A model generated the notes under the pieces. The model was not told the origin of the DNA. It did not search any database and worked only from the letters and a program-made list of their open reading frames with translations. Shown here piece by piece: positions 10,571 to 22,673 of a stretch of DNA of 64,000 bases; position 1 is the stretch's first letter; every line of letters starts with the position of its first letter. A program made the position numbers and the translations under genes. The stretch comes from Polytrichum commune. Its lineage: Eukaryota; Streptophyta; Polytrichopsida; Polytrichales; Polytrichaceae. The stretch lies in NCBI GenBank assembly GCA_950295325.1, contig OX485806.1:25296001-25360000 (forward strand). Reading direction: 5' to 3'.

Positions 10571-13500
10571 GGAACATTAAGTTAACTTCTTCTTCTTCTT
10601 CCCTTTGTGTGTGCATAGAAATGAGAATCGAACATGTGTGTTCCCTACATAATATTATTCGGATTCATAACAGTGTTATGTGGGACTGACAATATGACAA
10701 CTTGAATGTGGGAAATAGCAGGGGAATATTCGATGTAATATTGTTAGCCCGCATAAGATTGTTATGGATATGAACAACGTTATGTGACATTACTCTCTAC
10801 CCTCGATATTTGTTGACATTTTAGTGCAAGGAGACTTGTAACATTTATGTGGTGTTGACACTTTAACACTTACCAAGGGTAGCATAGATAATTTGCAACA
10901 CTCACATGGATAGCATTTATGTGACACTAGAATTAAGAACAATAACACTTGTATAAATAAAGGATGAACACACATAAGATATGAATGTCATCATACATCT
11001 AAACGTAATCAAAGAACATACCTAGAGTAGTTTGATGAGATTCTCGTGCACGTCAAAGTCCTACTTATTTGAAAGTGTTCAAAATGGTTTGGATGAGATA
11101 TGGAACATCAACGGGTCCGTATATCCAACGCACTTTCAACATCTTTGAATCCTACTCTATCTAACGCTGGTGACAACACTAATTTGGACATTGTCATCAT
11201 CTTCAATGGGTTCATGTTCAAATGCATCATCTCTCGCGTCAAGCATACTTATAAATTCTTACTCAATTGCTAGGCAGGGATTGTTTAAATGAAATTCCAC
11301 TTCATAATTGATGGTTTGCATGATTTTGGAAGTTTATCCGAATATTCAACGACAAAAAAATAGAAAAATATCGCCCGTACACAATACCAACATGAATATG
11401 AGCCCGTTATCCAAATACTTAACATAGCGGATTGTGAACGACAAAGTGAATCTCTAATGTAACAATTTAGTAAGTTTATCAAATACGCTTCAAAATTTGT
11501 CAAAGGAAATGGATAGGGACAACATTTGGAATTGCTAATCATCACACACTAATTACATGTCAAACCCGTATACAACCACAAGATGGCAATCAAAGCCAAC
11601 CACTAACATGGGCAAATATAGGATTCATGAGAACCACCCATCTCTAGAAAAGAAATTAGTTGAATCGTGTTACAACACATCGTGGCCAAAAGAAGGTCAA
11701 CTCACAACATGAGCAGCTATGTCAATTTATTTTGTGCAAAGAATTTACGAAGACTTAGTCAATATACCCTCACACAAGGTGAGGTTGCATCTAGCAAGCT
11801 ACCTACACCAAAGTATAGTATAGCTAAAGTTAAATTTCTTTGGTGGAGGAAAATCCTTTTCATTTTTTTAGGGAAGAAAAAAAGAAAAAGAAAACATATA
11901 TGCTTGAATTTGGAATGCATTAGTGTGTTCAAAATTTAGGCTTTCTTTTTTTGATTGTTTGAAAAGAAGAAAAAATGTTGATGCTAGAATAAAATCACAA
12001 GACAATAGCCAAAATATGAATTTTCATCAGACTTGCACTTGAAGTGGGTTAGGCTAGGGAGGGCTAAAGTAGGAGTTGAGTGTTGAATGATGTAATCAAT
12101 TTGGTACAACAAACGCTTCATGCATGAGGTAGAGTATTTTTCTCTTATTTTTGATACACTCCAAATTCTTAATATATAGAGTCCCCTAAAGCCGTGAAGT
12201 TCAACACATGAGTTGTCACTTCCTAACGTGATGGAAAAAGTATTGATGTTTCACACATGCCACTGTCACATTCGGCGTGGTGGACAAAATTGAGTTCCTT
12301 GAAAAGAGCAGTGGTTGTAATCAAAGTTATCATCTCTTAGCTACTGGAATTAGGTCAACATGTGTTGTGAATATGGGTTGGGAGAGAATCTTGCTATTAG
12401 AAATTCACAGTATTTTCAAAACTTGGAAATAAACTGTGATTTTTTGTTGGTTAAACATTGCGATATCAATTTAAATAGGATTTATGCATGAATTTTGAAT
12501 AATTTAAACTGCCAACATGATGTACATCATATTGCAAAACTATGCAAATATGACATTTGGCGAACTTGAAATATGAACATTTGAAGTTGTAGTTGTTGTG
12601 CTGGGGCTTTGGCCATTGTCATTTGGTGCACACCCTTGGTTTTTTTGGACAAGTGGTGTGTCAAAATATACTTCACTGTCAAAAATTTCCAAACTTGTGG
12701 ACAATCACTCCAATACCAGATTTATCCTACATTTGTGCGAAATTGCCTATAGGTAATGGAAATGGTTTCGTTTACCTTACATTGACATGTGTGATTAGGT
12801 TGCCTCTTTATTCATGCATATTGAAGAGACCCAAAACTTCAGAGGCATTTTTTTTGTTCAACCTTGTTTATTGACAATTAAGGTAGACGTGCCTAAATCC
12901 AACATAACAACAATATGGACAACTATATTCGAGTGGTATATGATCATATGTGGACCTAAATAAATACTATAACATATTGGACTAGATGTTCAAAATATGC
13001 TATGTATTCTAACATGATTTGGGGGGGAGGGGGGCGCTCTATACCCCTACTTGAGCATGAGAAACCTCACTTCAACAGTGAACAAGATATTCATGTGAAG
13101 TCCAAAAGTCTCAAAGAAAAAGCTATGGGCATGATTTGCTAATTATGTGACACATATTTGGACACTAATTGTGTGACACATATATTGGAATAATATTTCA
13201 TATTGCAAAAGAGGACACACAATAACCAAAAAAGATTGACCAATCCAACTCTTGTTTGCCATGCAAATGGGGAAATGCTAAAAATAGTTTGATGCGGTGG
13301 TGATAATAATTATGGTCACAACAGAGGTATTTGTAAAATAAAGTAGATGAAACCATGCGTTTAACCCCAAACTATGAGTTTTTAGGAATTCCCACAAAGT
13401 CACCCAATTTATGTTTATGTTTAAATTACCATACACAAATGATGGTGCTGGATTATTAAAATCCAGCTTTCTAGCTTGTCCTATTAGGATGGTTGGGCCA

Positions 13501-13955
13501 AGCTAGCATTGCATAAGCATATCCGTAATTGAGGACAACAAGTCCCATGCGGATACCCTAATTTAAATCCTTAAAATCTTCTGAAAGTTTTTGAGATGAA
13601 AAGAGGAAGTCCCCAAAATTTCATCCAACTTTCAAGCTCCGAATAACAACAAACTAACAAGCTCTTAAGAGAAAGTTTTCTCAAAGAATCCCTTTGCGAG
13701 GAACTTTACAAATAACTCTAACTTAACGTGTGTGTAACCTCGGGGAGCTTAGCGTGGACAGATGCTAAACTATCAAAATTATTTCAAGATGTTTCAAAGG
13801 CCTGCAAATTTCAAGTCAAAATGAGTGTTGAGTGTTGCTTTTAAAAACACACCCATCTCACCCATCAGAATCAGCCACTTATTCATTGTTCTATAATTAG
13901 AAGGTGCGTGCCCATAAAAGCAAATAAAGCTAGCACCGAAAAAAAACATGTTGAC
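10571..13955. other. Gene-free stretch
   Basis: No recognisable gene or repeat in 3.4 kb. The largest ORFs (90 and 93 codons near 11.7 and 12.6 kb) are AT-rich and without motif. A poly-G run lies near 13021-13034. Confidence 0.5.
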
Positions 13956-13958
13956 TCA

Positions 13959-14403
13959 GGGGCGGTTTACACTATGGACCATGAAGTCGTCCCACGGCCG
14001 TCTAAGCGATGTGATTGGACGTTGAAGTCGTCCCGGGACGACTTGGGTTTACACCAAGGAAAAAATGGCAGAGTGACCATGGAGGTTGAGGTCCACAAAA
14101 TATTATTTTTTAAGCCTACTCTATCCACTGCCATGGTCCAAGGGGTTTTCCGTTGGGACAAGCAAAAGAGGTGGTCCGGGAAAAAGAGCAAGGGCCCATG
14201 TCAGAAAAATGCCGTTTTAAGCCTTTTTGGTGCATGGTCATTCTTCATGGTCCACATTCGGTTTACACCTAGTGAAGGGCCCATGAACCATGAAAACTAA
14301 TATTTTAGTAACTCGGACCATGGAAGTCGTCCCATGAAGTCGTCCCACACAAAATAGGCCTCTTACGTGGGACGACTTCATGATCCATAGTGTAAACCGC
14401 CCC
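13959..14403. mobile_element. Family B MITE, 445 bp, TSD TCA
   Basis: Cleanest copy of family B. The left end GGGGCGGTTTACACTATGGA and right end TCCATAGTGTAAACCGCCCC form TIRs of about 38 bp with very few mismatches. The element is flanked on both sides by TCA (13956-13958 and 14404-14406). The internal 130-codon ORF covers most of the element but reads through TIR sequence and shows no transposase motif. Structure, size and 3-bp duplication fit a non-autonomous PIF/Harbinger-like MITE. Superfamily assignment is inference. Confidence 0.8.
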
Positions 14404-14449
14404 TCAGACATAGAAAAAAAACCTCTCCCATATTGCCTTCACGGAGGCC

Positions 14450-14797
14450 TTCAGCTAGATCACATCTTCATTCGTCTGGGCCCCACCCCTCCCATGCCTC
14501 CTTCACTGCTTGGTCTTCCTGTCCGGACCTGCGTGGGAACTCTTCCTCGTTGGGAACCAATGTGACAATACCTAGTCAAAATTACAAATATTCAACTTGA
14601 CATCACTTCATTATTCCCAAGTTAGTTGATGGAGTTCCTTCAGATGTCAAACAAGCTTCTTGACTACGTGACCGGGTATTGTCACATTGGTTTCTAACGA
14701 GGAAAAGTTCCAACGCAAATGCGGGTACATTAATCGGGCAGCGAAGGAGGCGTGGGAGGGGTGGACCAACAAAATGAAAATGTAATCTAGCCCGGGG
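14450..14797. mobile_element. Foldback element with about 140-bp arms and 13-bp flanking direct repeats
   Basis: The left arm (14450 to about 14585) and right arm (about 14655 to 14797) are imperfect inverted copies; shared landmarks include GCTAGAT, CCACCCCTCCCA.GCCTCCTTC and AACCAATGTGACAATACC. The loop is about 70 bp. The 13-mer CTTCACGGAGGCC occurs in direct orientation immediately outside both ends (14437-14449 and 14798-14810), as expected of a target duplication in the Mutator size range or slightly above. No coding capacity. Confidence 0.65.
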
Positions 14798-15249
14798 CTT
14801 CACGGAGGCCCTTGACTGGAACACAAAGCAGGATATGCCCATATGTGCCATTGTTGTTTGTGGGTCCGTGGGTGGAGATCTACATTGCCCGCGGACCCAC
14901 GCCCATTACCCATAGGTCAAACCCTAATGCCGAGCCAAAACTAGAGCGTGCACCTCATGTAGCGGCAATGTATGACATGGTACAATGAGGGACGTAGCCA
15001 TGCCTACCCTGGGTCTGAAAGCCCACTTGAAAGCCTATGTCATATATAAAAAACAATATTTTCTTGAAAAAATGTGTCCTTGATAAAAATTAATTTCCCG
15101 AGCGGGCCTACCCTTAAAATCAAGGTTGGCGACGCCCCTGGTAACAACGTTGCCGGGCATGTGCCGCAACCCAACATTGAAAATTACCACATGCAGGCAC
15201 TCCAATTTGTATGACCCCCTCTACCATGTCCTTTGAAAACCAATGCTCT

Positions 15250-16140
15250 CAAAGGTTCCAAACAACAACACCCCATCCATCCAAGGGTACCTCGTCATCA
15301 TCATGCAAAGTGAGTTCAATGTCATGTTCCTCAATACGGTGATCGATCACACTTTGTGGTGTGTTCAAATAACACATGTTGGCCAGCTCAAACAATGTGT
15401 CAAAGAACACATTAGAAATATCCTCTGTTTTTATGTCTTGAGGACTCATCATGATCTTCCAAATCAAGGCAACCCTCCTAACATCCATGCCCGCCGATCT
15501 CAACGAGATCACCTATGTGGGATTTGGGTAGAATTGGTCGCTCTTGCACATGTGCAACAATGTGCCTGGAACCATAACACCAAGGTGTTTTTTCATCCAA
15601 AATAGGGCCCAATGTGGGTCCTCCGAACAATGTTGTTGTGAGAAAAACTCACACAATTCTTCAAATCAAACCTTCCCAAACTTGGCATACTCCATCTTCC
15701 CCTCATCCGTGTCATCGACAAACACAATATGATGAACAAACTCAAAACGCTCCTCCTCGTTGTCTTTCAAGCAATATTTAACCATCGCCCAAAAACGTGT
15801 GCAGTCCCTAGTCTCTCAATTTCTTACAAGAAACCACATGCCCCACATGTGGATTTCAATCCCATCCCAAAACAACCTTGTTTTTTTGGTTCAAGACCAA
15901 TAAACTATTGAAACTCCCTTTGATTACGATTTGAAATTGCTTATGAGTCAATGTACCCCACCCCCTTCGATGTAGCACAAGCCCACAAAATTATGCTCTT
16001 TAGTGAACCTCCTTGTTTTAACCAACAATGTAACATCAATGTCAATACCCCCAATTGCAATGGTGATAGATGCCTCTACATACTTTAACACCGCATGAGT
16101 GCACTCTTGTGCATGTGCACAAGCAATTGATCTCATTCTT
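15250..16140 (-). pseudogene. Decayed coding sequence, unidentified
   Basis: Reading the minus strand from about 16140 down to 15250 gives one mostly continuous protein-like frame broken by several in-frame stops. Open segments: about 62 residues at 16136-15948 (including VKTRRFTKEHNFVGLC), a middle part rich in acidic residues (KYCLKDNEEERFEFVHHIVF), and 87 residues at 15512-15249 (including SPQDIKTEDISNVFFDTLFE). Composition looks coding rather than random, but I recognise no family. It may be a dead gene or a transposon-associated ORF; a family E MITE lies just upstream at 16269. Confidence 0.4.
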
Positions 16141-16268
16141 TTGAGGCATATTGAACCACAACCAAATAAACATGCAGCATGATAAATTAAACCACGAGAT
16201 TACAACTCTAAATTCCAAAATCTCCACAATGGTATTTACTGCCAATCCTCTCCCAAACATACCATTTA

Positions 16269-16762
16269 GGGCCGCTTTACACCTAGAGGTTGGGCCAATT
16301 CCATGTGTAAGAGGCTTGAAATCCTCACTTGTGATTGGCCAAAAGGTTGAAATTGGCCCCAATCCCTTTACACCTAGAGGCCGGGGCGATCTGGTGGTAT
16401 GAATTTTTTAATCAAAAAATGCATGGTTTGAAATGGCCCGAGCTCATTGAATTGGGTGCACCCAAAATGGAAGGCCAATGTCAGATTTCAACTAAGAAAA
16501 CTTTTTTAATAGAATATGATTTTTTAGAGAACCATACCCATTGGATTAAGTGAAAAATCTAAGCATCTCTATGCTAGATTATGCTAGATTTCTTGAATCT
16601 GCCTAACTTCTTGACCCTAAGACCTTTACATATGGGAAAATTGACACCTATTAATCTTATTATAATGTGTAGTTGAGGTTGGCCTCCAACCCAAAAGGGC
16701 CTGAAATTTCATGCAATCGGCCTCGAGGGGAATTGGCCTGGCCTCTAGGTGTAAAGCGACCC
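16269..16762. mobile_element. Family E MITE, 494 bp, TSD TTA
   Basis: Left GGGCCGCTTTACACCTAGAG and right CTCTAGGTGTAAAGCGACCC are inverted copies. Both sides are flanked by TTA (16266-16268 and 16763-16765). A further internal copy of the terminal motif (CTTTACACCTAGAGGCC) starts near 16367. The terminus resembles family B (GGGGCGGTTTACAC), suggesting a shared PIF/Harbinger-like transposase. Non-coding. Confidence 0.75.
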
Positions 16763-17115
16763 TTAGTGTGTGACTACCTAGTTCCAATATCCATTCCTAA
16801 CCTACAAGTTTATTAAAGAAAGTCCCGTTGGAAAAGTTTGGAAACTTCAAAAGGGACTTTGGAAACGTCAAAACTACTAGAAATAGAAGGTTACATAAAG
16901 GTAGACGAGCCTTTTAGAATTATTTCCATGAGGTTTCAATATATGAACAGGAGATTATCGCTTACCAAGGTCCTTTTCAATCATGCAACATACATTGACT
17001 TTCGAAATTGAGTCAATGCTTCGTTACATTAATTTTCACACACAATGTTATGCAGATGAAACGAGAACATGCAAAACCACACATAGAAAAATAATGGTTT
17101 GAAGAAAACTATATA

Positions 17116-18256
17116 CATTGACTTAGTTTTATAACCTACATCTATCTATAAATAAATAATATTTTCACTCTTCTTTAAAAGTTGGAACATCTTAGATATG
17201 ATTGGGCATGCTATGATAGAACTTTGGACATTGGTCAAGATTGATGGAATGGAAAGAAGTTTGCACACGCTCCCTCAATTGAAGCATTCCTTTGGTTGGT
17301 GTTGAATGCTCATTTAATTCTTGTTTCATAAATGCCCACACATGTTCAATTGGATTAAGGTCAAGTGATTGAGGAGGCCAAGTAAGTGCATCAAATTTTG
17401 CATTGACCACCATTGCTTGATTAGTTTTGCAACATGTTTAGTTGGATCTTTATTGTGCTAAAATATGACACAAGAAGGGCTGGAACGGTACCAGTCAATA
17501 GTCTTCATGACTCCATCTTGAAGAATGCTTCGATGCAAAGTTTTGTATCATCTTTCCATCTATCTTGCACATGTAACCCATGCCACAGAGAATCATACAA
17601 CCCCACATGAATATTGCACTACCTCCATGTTTAATTATATGAGTTACATGATGAGCTTGTAATTGAGATCCTCCATCCCTCACTAACACCAAACACAACC
17701 ATCCGATTGTAATCGCTTGAACTTAGTCTCATCACTAAAAATCATCCTATAATAATCATGGTAGTCCACTCTTAACGATGTTGAGTAAATTCCAACCTGC
17801 AACACACATTATTGGTTGTTAGCAACGACTTCTTATACTTCTCCAATGACCAAATACATGCTTCATAAAGTGCATGCCTTAGTGTCTTGGTGTTCACTAC
17901 CACATTCGAGTGCTCACTCCAAGCATTCCTTACGTCTGCAACATTATCTAGTCCACCAGTTGTGATGGCTCGTACACGCACTAGTCGTTGAGCAAGGGTA
18001 TTGTTTCTTGGATGGTCTTTCCTCTTGGAGGCTCCACATGAGGAACACACTCTCTATGAATCCTAGAGCGTGTGGATTGAGAGATACCTGACAACTTTGA
18101 CACTTCACGTGCGCTACACCCAAGCTGCAACATGGCTATGACATTCAACCTCTTTTCCTGTTTTCATGGGTAAAGAAAACCTTCACAACTGTAAGAGATA
18201 ATGTCATAGGAGACTACACTACAAATCAAAAGTGATAGGAAAAACCCTTGACAATG
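17116..18256 (-). mobile_element. Tc1/mariner-type transposon, about 1.14 kb, inactivated
   Basis: The transposase remnant on the minus strand is bracketed by weak inverted ends: left CATTGACTTAGTTTTATAACC, of which CATTG, TTTT and CC.A are shared with the reverse complement of the right end at 18256. A TA precedes the left end; the right TA is not intact. The overall length is what is expected of a full-length Tc1 element. End positions are less certain than the coding remnant. Confidence 0.5.
17192..18180 (-). pseudogene. Tc1-like DD34E transposase, degenerate
   Basis: Cut-and-paste transposase remnant, N to C running from high to low coordinates. A helix-turn-helix region lies near 18150-18010 (GCSAREVSKLSGISQSTRSR). 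The first catalytic motif FSDETKF is at about 17739-17719. The motif GGSAIFMWGCM lies near 17610. The second catalytic block reads HNKDPTKH near 17455, where families have DNDPKH, so the Asp position is Asn. The third block SLDLNPIEHVW is near 17365-17335. Spacing from first Asp to second block is 93 codons, and from there to the Glu 107 bases, i.e. DD34E plus a 2-base shift. Several frameshifts and stops break the frame. Tc1 identity is strong; it cannot be active. Confidence 0.8.
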
Positions 18257-19514
18257 ATGTGAACTTATTATTGCAATGATAGGTGAGTGGTAAGAACCAT
18301 TCCAAAACCAAGTCAATAAACCTAAGTTCATTCGAAATGCAATTTCTCTCTCGTTGCTACAACGGTCAAGCTAAAATTTGGAAGGATGATAGCCAATTTA
18401 ATTGCACATTTGACCTAATTTGTGGATCAACAAAAAGGTCGATACTCTTCTAGATATAGCTTCCTCCAATTTGTGGTCTTGTTGATTGACCTCTTGGGTC
18501 ATGGTTGTATTCATTGGACAACCATGACAATTGAAACTATATTACAATATGCATTGGACACTCAAGGTCGTCGATGTGGTATTTAATGTGCTAACTAGCA
18601 CCCAGTTAATGTTTGTGCTTGTGGGTCTTGAATAGATTTCAAGATATACAAGAGTATCATGTGGCAAATTTCTCACAATACTTATTTATTAGAAGTTAAA
18701 GTATGAAATGCTTTAAACTAATCACAAAATCTTGGTACTGACTAGAGCTTAACCTTTAACATTAGGTAGAAGGGCCTTTCGCAAACACTATGAGCACTAC
18801 GGTCCAAAATCGAACCCAAACAAATTATCCAACATTTTAGTTGGATTAGCAATTACAATATGAGCATAACAACATTGAGATCATATGAATCATAACATAT
18901 ATAATCTATGTTGAAATGTCCAACATCACAACCCACATTTGATTCTCTATAGTCACATAGCAACTCCCCCCCCCCCCCCAAACACACATTGACATTTGGT
19001 CTTGTTCAACCAATGAATGATGTTTTTTAATCCTTACAATAATACAACTCGTGTTCATGTTGAAGTATTTAGTTGTCCACTTTGAGGAAAAATTAGATAT
19101 TGGAATTGGGTGCACAAATGGACCCATGCACATCAAGAAATCGTGTGTAACCAAACGTTGCTAATAATACATAAAACCATTAACATCGTATTTTATATTT
19201 TTGTATTTTGTGAATTTTGATTCATTCTTCTTTTCTTGTCATAATTGTTTTGGTTAACTGTGCATCATTATAGTTAGAAATGGTATGTTTTATACAAAAA
19301 AATAGCTCACCAAATATGAATACCATATTTTCCTATGTAATAAATACCATATATGTCTACTAAAAAAATGGTAACCTTTTGACCCATTTTTGGTGATGCA
19401 TCTCATAAATTTTATTTTACTTTTTCCACATGTGGTGTTGAACGTCACATATGGAGTCACCTCTTGGGGTTGATGGATTGGCGCAAAGGAAAAGCAGAGA
19501 GAGAGAGAGAGAGT
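18257..19514. other. Gene-free stretch
   Basis: No gene recognised. Contains a C14 homopolymer (18966-18979) and a short GA repeat (19494-19512). Confidence 0.5.
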
Positions 19515-19800
19515 GCATATACACTAAATATCAATAACCCTGTGAAAGTAAGTGACATTAAATGTAAACTCAAACACTAAGTACCAATTATGATAATATG
19601 TGGAAGTTACATGGATGAATTTAATGTTAGTAAAGATATAGATTAAAAAAAAATTAACAATGATAAAAAGAGAATTCCAACATATCTTCTAGCATATCTT
19701 CTAGCACTAATTATCAAGGAGTTGAAAATTAATGTTGAGCAAGATAAGGTGGTAACAACATTAAATACAATCAAACACTGAATGTCCTATCCTATGTAGT
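19515..19800. repeat. Family D dispersed repeat, copy 1
   Basis: Shares about 280 bp in direct orientation with 22230-22515: CACTAAATATCA.TAACCCT, GAAAGTAAGT, ATGTAAACTCAAACACTAA, AATATGTGGAA.TTACATG, and TGTTGAGCA.GATA.GGT. No coding content. Probably a non-autonomous transposon. Confidence 0.6.
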
Positions 19801-20337
19801 GTAGTGGTCAAAGCTTTTCACAAAGCATATAATGTATGCTTCGAGGGTTGCGTTCGAGTGAAAGTGGCTGACCTTGCAACCATTAAGTCACGGTATAGTA
19901 ACGGAATTCAAAAGGCAATTGGGAGAGAGTACGGCAAGGTGGATTTTCAAAAGTGTGGAAAATGGGGTTTGATGCTCTTCCCACTTTACACTTTGGCCAA
20001 ACCACCGGACCCAAACTTCCTTGGACCAAGGAAGTGTTTTCAAATGGTAGGTGAGGTGCTTTTTGTGGTGGAAGTCCCGACGGACATTCAAATTCCACAA
20101 ATGGACGGACGGACGGTTGTGAATGTGAAGTCATCATCACTTCATCACGTGTTTTTGCTTTGGGTAGAATATTTCTCGACCATTTTATACGGCCCCTAGA
20201 AGAATCTCTTTACGAGTGGATAAAAGGGTCACGTTTTTGGGTTCAAACCGCTTCAAAGTAGATGTGCCTAATTCGGTTGCTCATCTTAATCAAACACCTG
20301 CATTTGAGTGGTTTTGTGGTTTGATGTGGTTCTAAGG
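19801..20337. other. Non-repeat stretch with a 131-codon ORF
   Basis: An open frame on + (19804-20199) is overlapped by two minus-strand ORFs of 70-85 codons. None has a recognisable domain or an ATG context of note. More G+C than its surroundings. I do not call a gene. Confidence 0.3.
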
Positions 20338-20640
20338 ATGGATACTAAGAAGACACATGCTCAGAAGAGATTGGACTGCGTGCTCAAAATATGATAACTA
20401 TTCTAAGCTCGATAGTCGACTAGGTTTCAAGGATGTAGATGACTATCTAATGAACAAGGGAATCTTCACTTTGATAATGAACAAGGTATATGAGCTCCAT
20501 AAGTTATGAGGAAAGTGTCTATGGCCTCGGTTTGGATTTGCTAACTATCTCGTACTATTCACGTGGTTCGTATCTTTAGAGAAGTGGCTAGTAATAAAAA
20601 GTTACCATGTAAGACCCATCTATCTCAAGCTTGTAACGAT
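20338..20640. repeat. Family I dispersed repeat, copy 1
   Basis: Similar to 46150-46470 in the same orientation. Shared stretches include GTGCTCAAAATATGAT, TCGATAGTC/TTGATAGTC, TTGATAAT and GAGAAGTGG. Type of element unknown; neither copy has a significant ORF. Confidence 0.5.
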
Positions 20641-21639
20641 CTCGAGAGAACATTCCACCAATCCTTTACCAAGGAATCCAAGTGTACCATCCACTAGTTT
20701 ATTTGACATATGGGATCACGAATTGTGCTCCTAATTCAATTGTTTGACTTGTTTGCCTCAATTACTCATCCAACGTATAAGAACACGTCATGCTTACACA
20801 CTACACTCGTGGAAGGGCCCGAATTTGTGGTAAATAGCAATATTAGGAAAGGAGTGAGGTAAAATATTCAATTGAATCCAACATGTTCATTTATATTATT
20901 GTGGTCTCACTTGTCAACATGTCACACTTGTTCACTAAGTTATAGTCACTCCAAATCTCAACACATGGTGTGGTAGTGATTTCAACATGTTTTGTGAGAA
21001 TGCATTTAACAATGAGACACGTATGAAGCCACTTACGGGTTGGCTAGAATAAGAGACCTTTTACCCATTCATCTACAAAGTCTTTTGGAAACATGAGAGG
21101 TTGGTTTATGGATCTAGGTTGTGGGAAAACAAGTATTGCCTCCAATTGGAGGGGGTTTGGTTTATAGCAACTTTGATTGTTTGGGGGAGGTTTTTGTTTA
21201 GATTATGGTTAGGAGACGATTGTTGTGTAGTCGTGATTTTGAATTTTGCCTAGGGTAGTTATGTTATATTGGCATAGCCTATTCAGTTGTATTTTTATGT
21301 GGGTCTTTTCATATCGAGGTAGTTGTGTGTAATTCATGTTGGTTACTTACTAACTAGTAGTTACACAACGTTATAACTATTTTTCAAGAATGCAAATTTT
21401 TACCAAGAAAATTCATTTATATTCTATAATGTCTAAACAGACTATTCAACGTTTGTGAGTAAAAATTGAAGGCAAGAGTAAGAAGTTATCGCATTGCATG
21501 ATTCCAAATAGTAAGTGACACTAAATATCATAAATGGTGTAGTGGAGCTGGCATATGTGTTGCTTGCTATTTGTATGGCGTTGAGGGGGAAATCGAGGTC
21601 TTCCACAATGGCTAGGAATCTTGTTTATAATCTAACCTC
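20641..21639. other. Gene-free stretch
   Basis: No gene, tRNA or clear repeat, apart from a short family D-like end near 21497-21550 (ATTCCAAATAGTAAGTGACA). Confidence 0.45.
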
Positions 21640-21736
21640 GTTAATATGACACTCGTCTATACGACACCCTTGATATGACGACACATTTTTGCGAGAACAA
21701 ACTTCTTAGTCCAAAACTCTCTCATTTATACGACTA
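21640..21736. mobile_element. Fragment of a pogo/Tigger-like terminus
   Basis: Contains CCTCGTTAATATGACACTCG, then CTATACGACACCC and GATATGACGACAC: a short phrase (TA.TA.GACAC) reiterated at intervals, the same architecture as the end of the element at 27774. Only one end is visible. It is abutted by the truncated family C copy at 21737. Confidence 0.35.
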
Positions 21737-22035
21737 CAACACTCATCTATCTTACCATTGGTTTATGTTAATGGAGCTCCTCCTGCCCTCATAGCTACGA
21801 CTAAAACCAACCAATCACAAGGGCGGGAGGCGACACTTTTGAAGGTCCTACATTCTTGCCTCATGTCTAGGTACCGATGGGCAGGAGGGTCGGTGCTTGA
21901 GGCTTGAAACCTCCACTCTTCAACCATGCCACATCATTTGCCAACTAGGCTCAGCACTAGACAATGTCAATGGTGTGAAGGCCGTGTTTTTAGAACCAAC
22001 TTTTAAGCTTAGCTAAAGTCAGGTGGGGAGGGGGC
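21737..22035. mobile_element. Family C element, truncated right half
   Basis: Matches the right half of the family C copies at 9.6-10.57 kb and 43.6-44.1 kb, from TCATCTATCTTACCAT to the terminus AGTCAGGTGGGGAGGGGGCA. The left half and left TIR are missing. Confidence 0.65.
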
Positions 22036-22184
22036 ATAAGTTGTCTACACTTCCATCAATGAACTATTGGCTACAAATTGCCGGAACCGGCAACCATCTG
22101 ACCGCTTTGCCTTGACGGTGTGAACGGACACTTCAATGTGACCGAACCCCGAGATTCGTGTTGGGCAAAGGATCCGGTTAGGTA

Positions 22185-22515
22185 CACTAAATATGATATT
22201 TAGTGTTTGATACACTAAGTACGAACACATACACTAAATATCACTAACCCTATGAAAGTAAGTAACATCAAATGTAAACTCAAACACTAAATATGAACTA
22301 TGGTAATATGTGGAAATTACATGCACAAATTTAGTGGTAGTAAAGATGTGAAAAAAAGTTAATAATGATACAAGGAGAAAGGAGGTGGCAGTAGGGAACG
22401 TGATGGCGCATTGATGTCTAACACTAATTATCAAAGAATTGAAAACTATTGTTGAGCAGGATAGGGTGATAACAACACTAAATATAATCGAATACTAAAT
22501 ATCATATTTAGTGTG
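22185..22515. repeat. Family D dispersed repeat, copy 2
   Basis: Direct-orientation partner of 19515-19800. The left end is palindromic (CACTAAATATGATATTTAGT, 22187-22206) and the right end near 22493-22513 repeats the same palindrome (ACTAAATATCATATTTAGTG). Related end sequence is also found near 21520 and 44850. Non-coding. Confidence 0.6.
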
Positions 22516-22673
22516 GTGGTTTCTATCAGCAAACCACGGAGTGCAACAAATCGGAGATCTCATATTGTCCATGAAAGTCCCAAATAAACACGTACTAAAA
22601 GCATCGATTTGCTAATAGCTTGTTGTACTTCAAAATAAAAGAAATTGTCATGACAAAGAAACATTTCACTACA

